Part shown: in pieces, positions 63,954 to 64,000 of the stretch | Position numbering within the stretch: position 1 is the first letter of the stretch | Layout: each line of letters begins with the position of its first letter | Assembly (NCBI RefSeq): GCF_036226765.1 | Contig: NZ_CP109017.1 | Span: 5,147,001 to 5,211,000 of the forward strand | From: Streptomyces sp. NBC_00670 | GTDB taxonomy: Bacteria; Actinomycetota; Actinomycetes; Streptomycetales; Streptomycetaceae | Direction of reading: 5' to 3' | DNA: 64,000 nucleotides | Position numbers and translations under genes: made by a program | The notes under the pieces: generated by a model | Database searches by the model: none | Seen by the model: only the letters and a program-made list of their open reading frames with translations | Told to the model about the DNA's origin: nothing

Positions 63954-64000
63954 ATGACGCAGGAGGTCGAATCGCTCGGCTGGGCGGTGCTGATCGCCGG
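63954..64000 (+). CDS. N-terminal fragment of a gene running off the window
   Basis: ATG 63954 follows GAGGAG and begins MTQEVESLGWAVLIA, still open at the window edge. Too short to assign. Confidence 0.45.
   Translation, partial: MTQEVESLGWAVLIA

Overview
The window is about 64 kb of a Streptomyces chromosome. The evidence is a very high G+C content, strong third-codon-position GC bias, GTG and TTG starts, 4-nt ATGA/GTGA gene overlaps, and gene sets typical of the core region (pyk-ackA-pta-pfkA, a glg gene cluster with glgB, maltokinase, treS, glgE and glgP, and leuA with a leader peptide). I see no tRNA, rRNA, CRISPR array, insertion sequence or prophage. The window starts inside one gene (3' end at 143) and ends inside another (start at 63954).

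Layout. 1-6.5 kb: central carbon metabolism, with pyruvate kinase, acetate kinase and phosphotransacetylase on the minus strand and phosphofructokinase divergent. 6.5-7.6 kb: an HTH gene bracketed by perfect 70-bp inverted repeats. 7.7-15.2 kb: a tightly overlapping four-gene unit of unknown function, transcribed SWIM-zinc protein -> VWA protein -> MoxR-type AAA ATPase -> large DUF5682-like protein. The last protein carries sequence marks that resemble the TraB/Tiki/EreA hydrolase fold. This is the best candidate here for an uncharacterised system. 15.9-19.8 kb: a DcuS/DcuR-like two-component system divergent from dctA (C4-dicarboxylate uptake). 19.9-23.1 kb: a MerR regulator coupled to a thioredoxin, then a HelD-type RNA polymerase-recycling ATPase. 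23.2-25.1 kb: a LysE-type exporter and two unknown proteins. 25.4-36.7 kb: the GlgE alpha-glucan pathway (glgB, pep2, treS, glgE) with glgP divergent. 36.8-40.7 kb: an SDR/TetR divergent pair, a DUF1990 protein and a secreted thermolysin-like protease. 41-49.3 kb: the remnant of one ABC exporter, a complete two-subunit ABC exporter, and an ABC-2 exporter co-transcribed with a NarL-type two-component system. 49.6-54.3 kb: glgX, a lipoprotein L,D-transpeptidase and an enoyl-CoA hydratase. 54.5-58.4 kb: an RsbW-like ATPase, a degenerate polysaccharide deacetylase coupled to a beta-propeller lipoprotein, a MerR regulator and an EF-hand protein. 58.5-62.6 kb: leuA with a leucine attenuator, an orphan ABC ATPase, a FadR-type regulator and a GH25 muramidase. 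62.6-64 kb: mostly degraded sequence.

How the genes fit together. The glg genes turn trehalose into maltose (TreS), maltose-1-phosphate (Pep2), linear glucan (GlgE) and branched glucan (GlgB); GlgP and GlgX degrade glucan. Pyk, Pta and AckA handle the lower end of glycolysis and overflow to acetate, and DctA brings in dicarboxylates. Two short intergenic repeat families recur, mostly just downstream of stop codons. Many regulator genes here appear to be leaderless, with a TAnnnT-like -10 box about 6-8 nt before the start codon.
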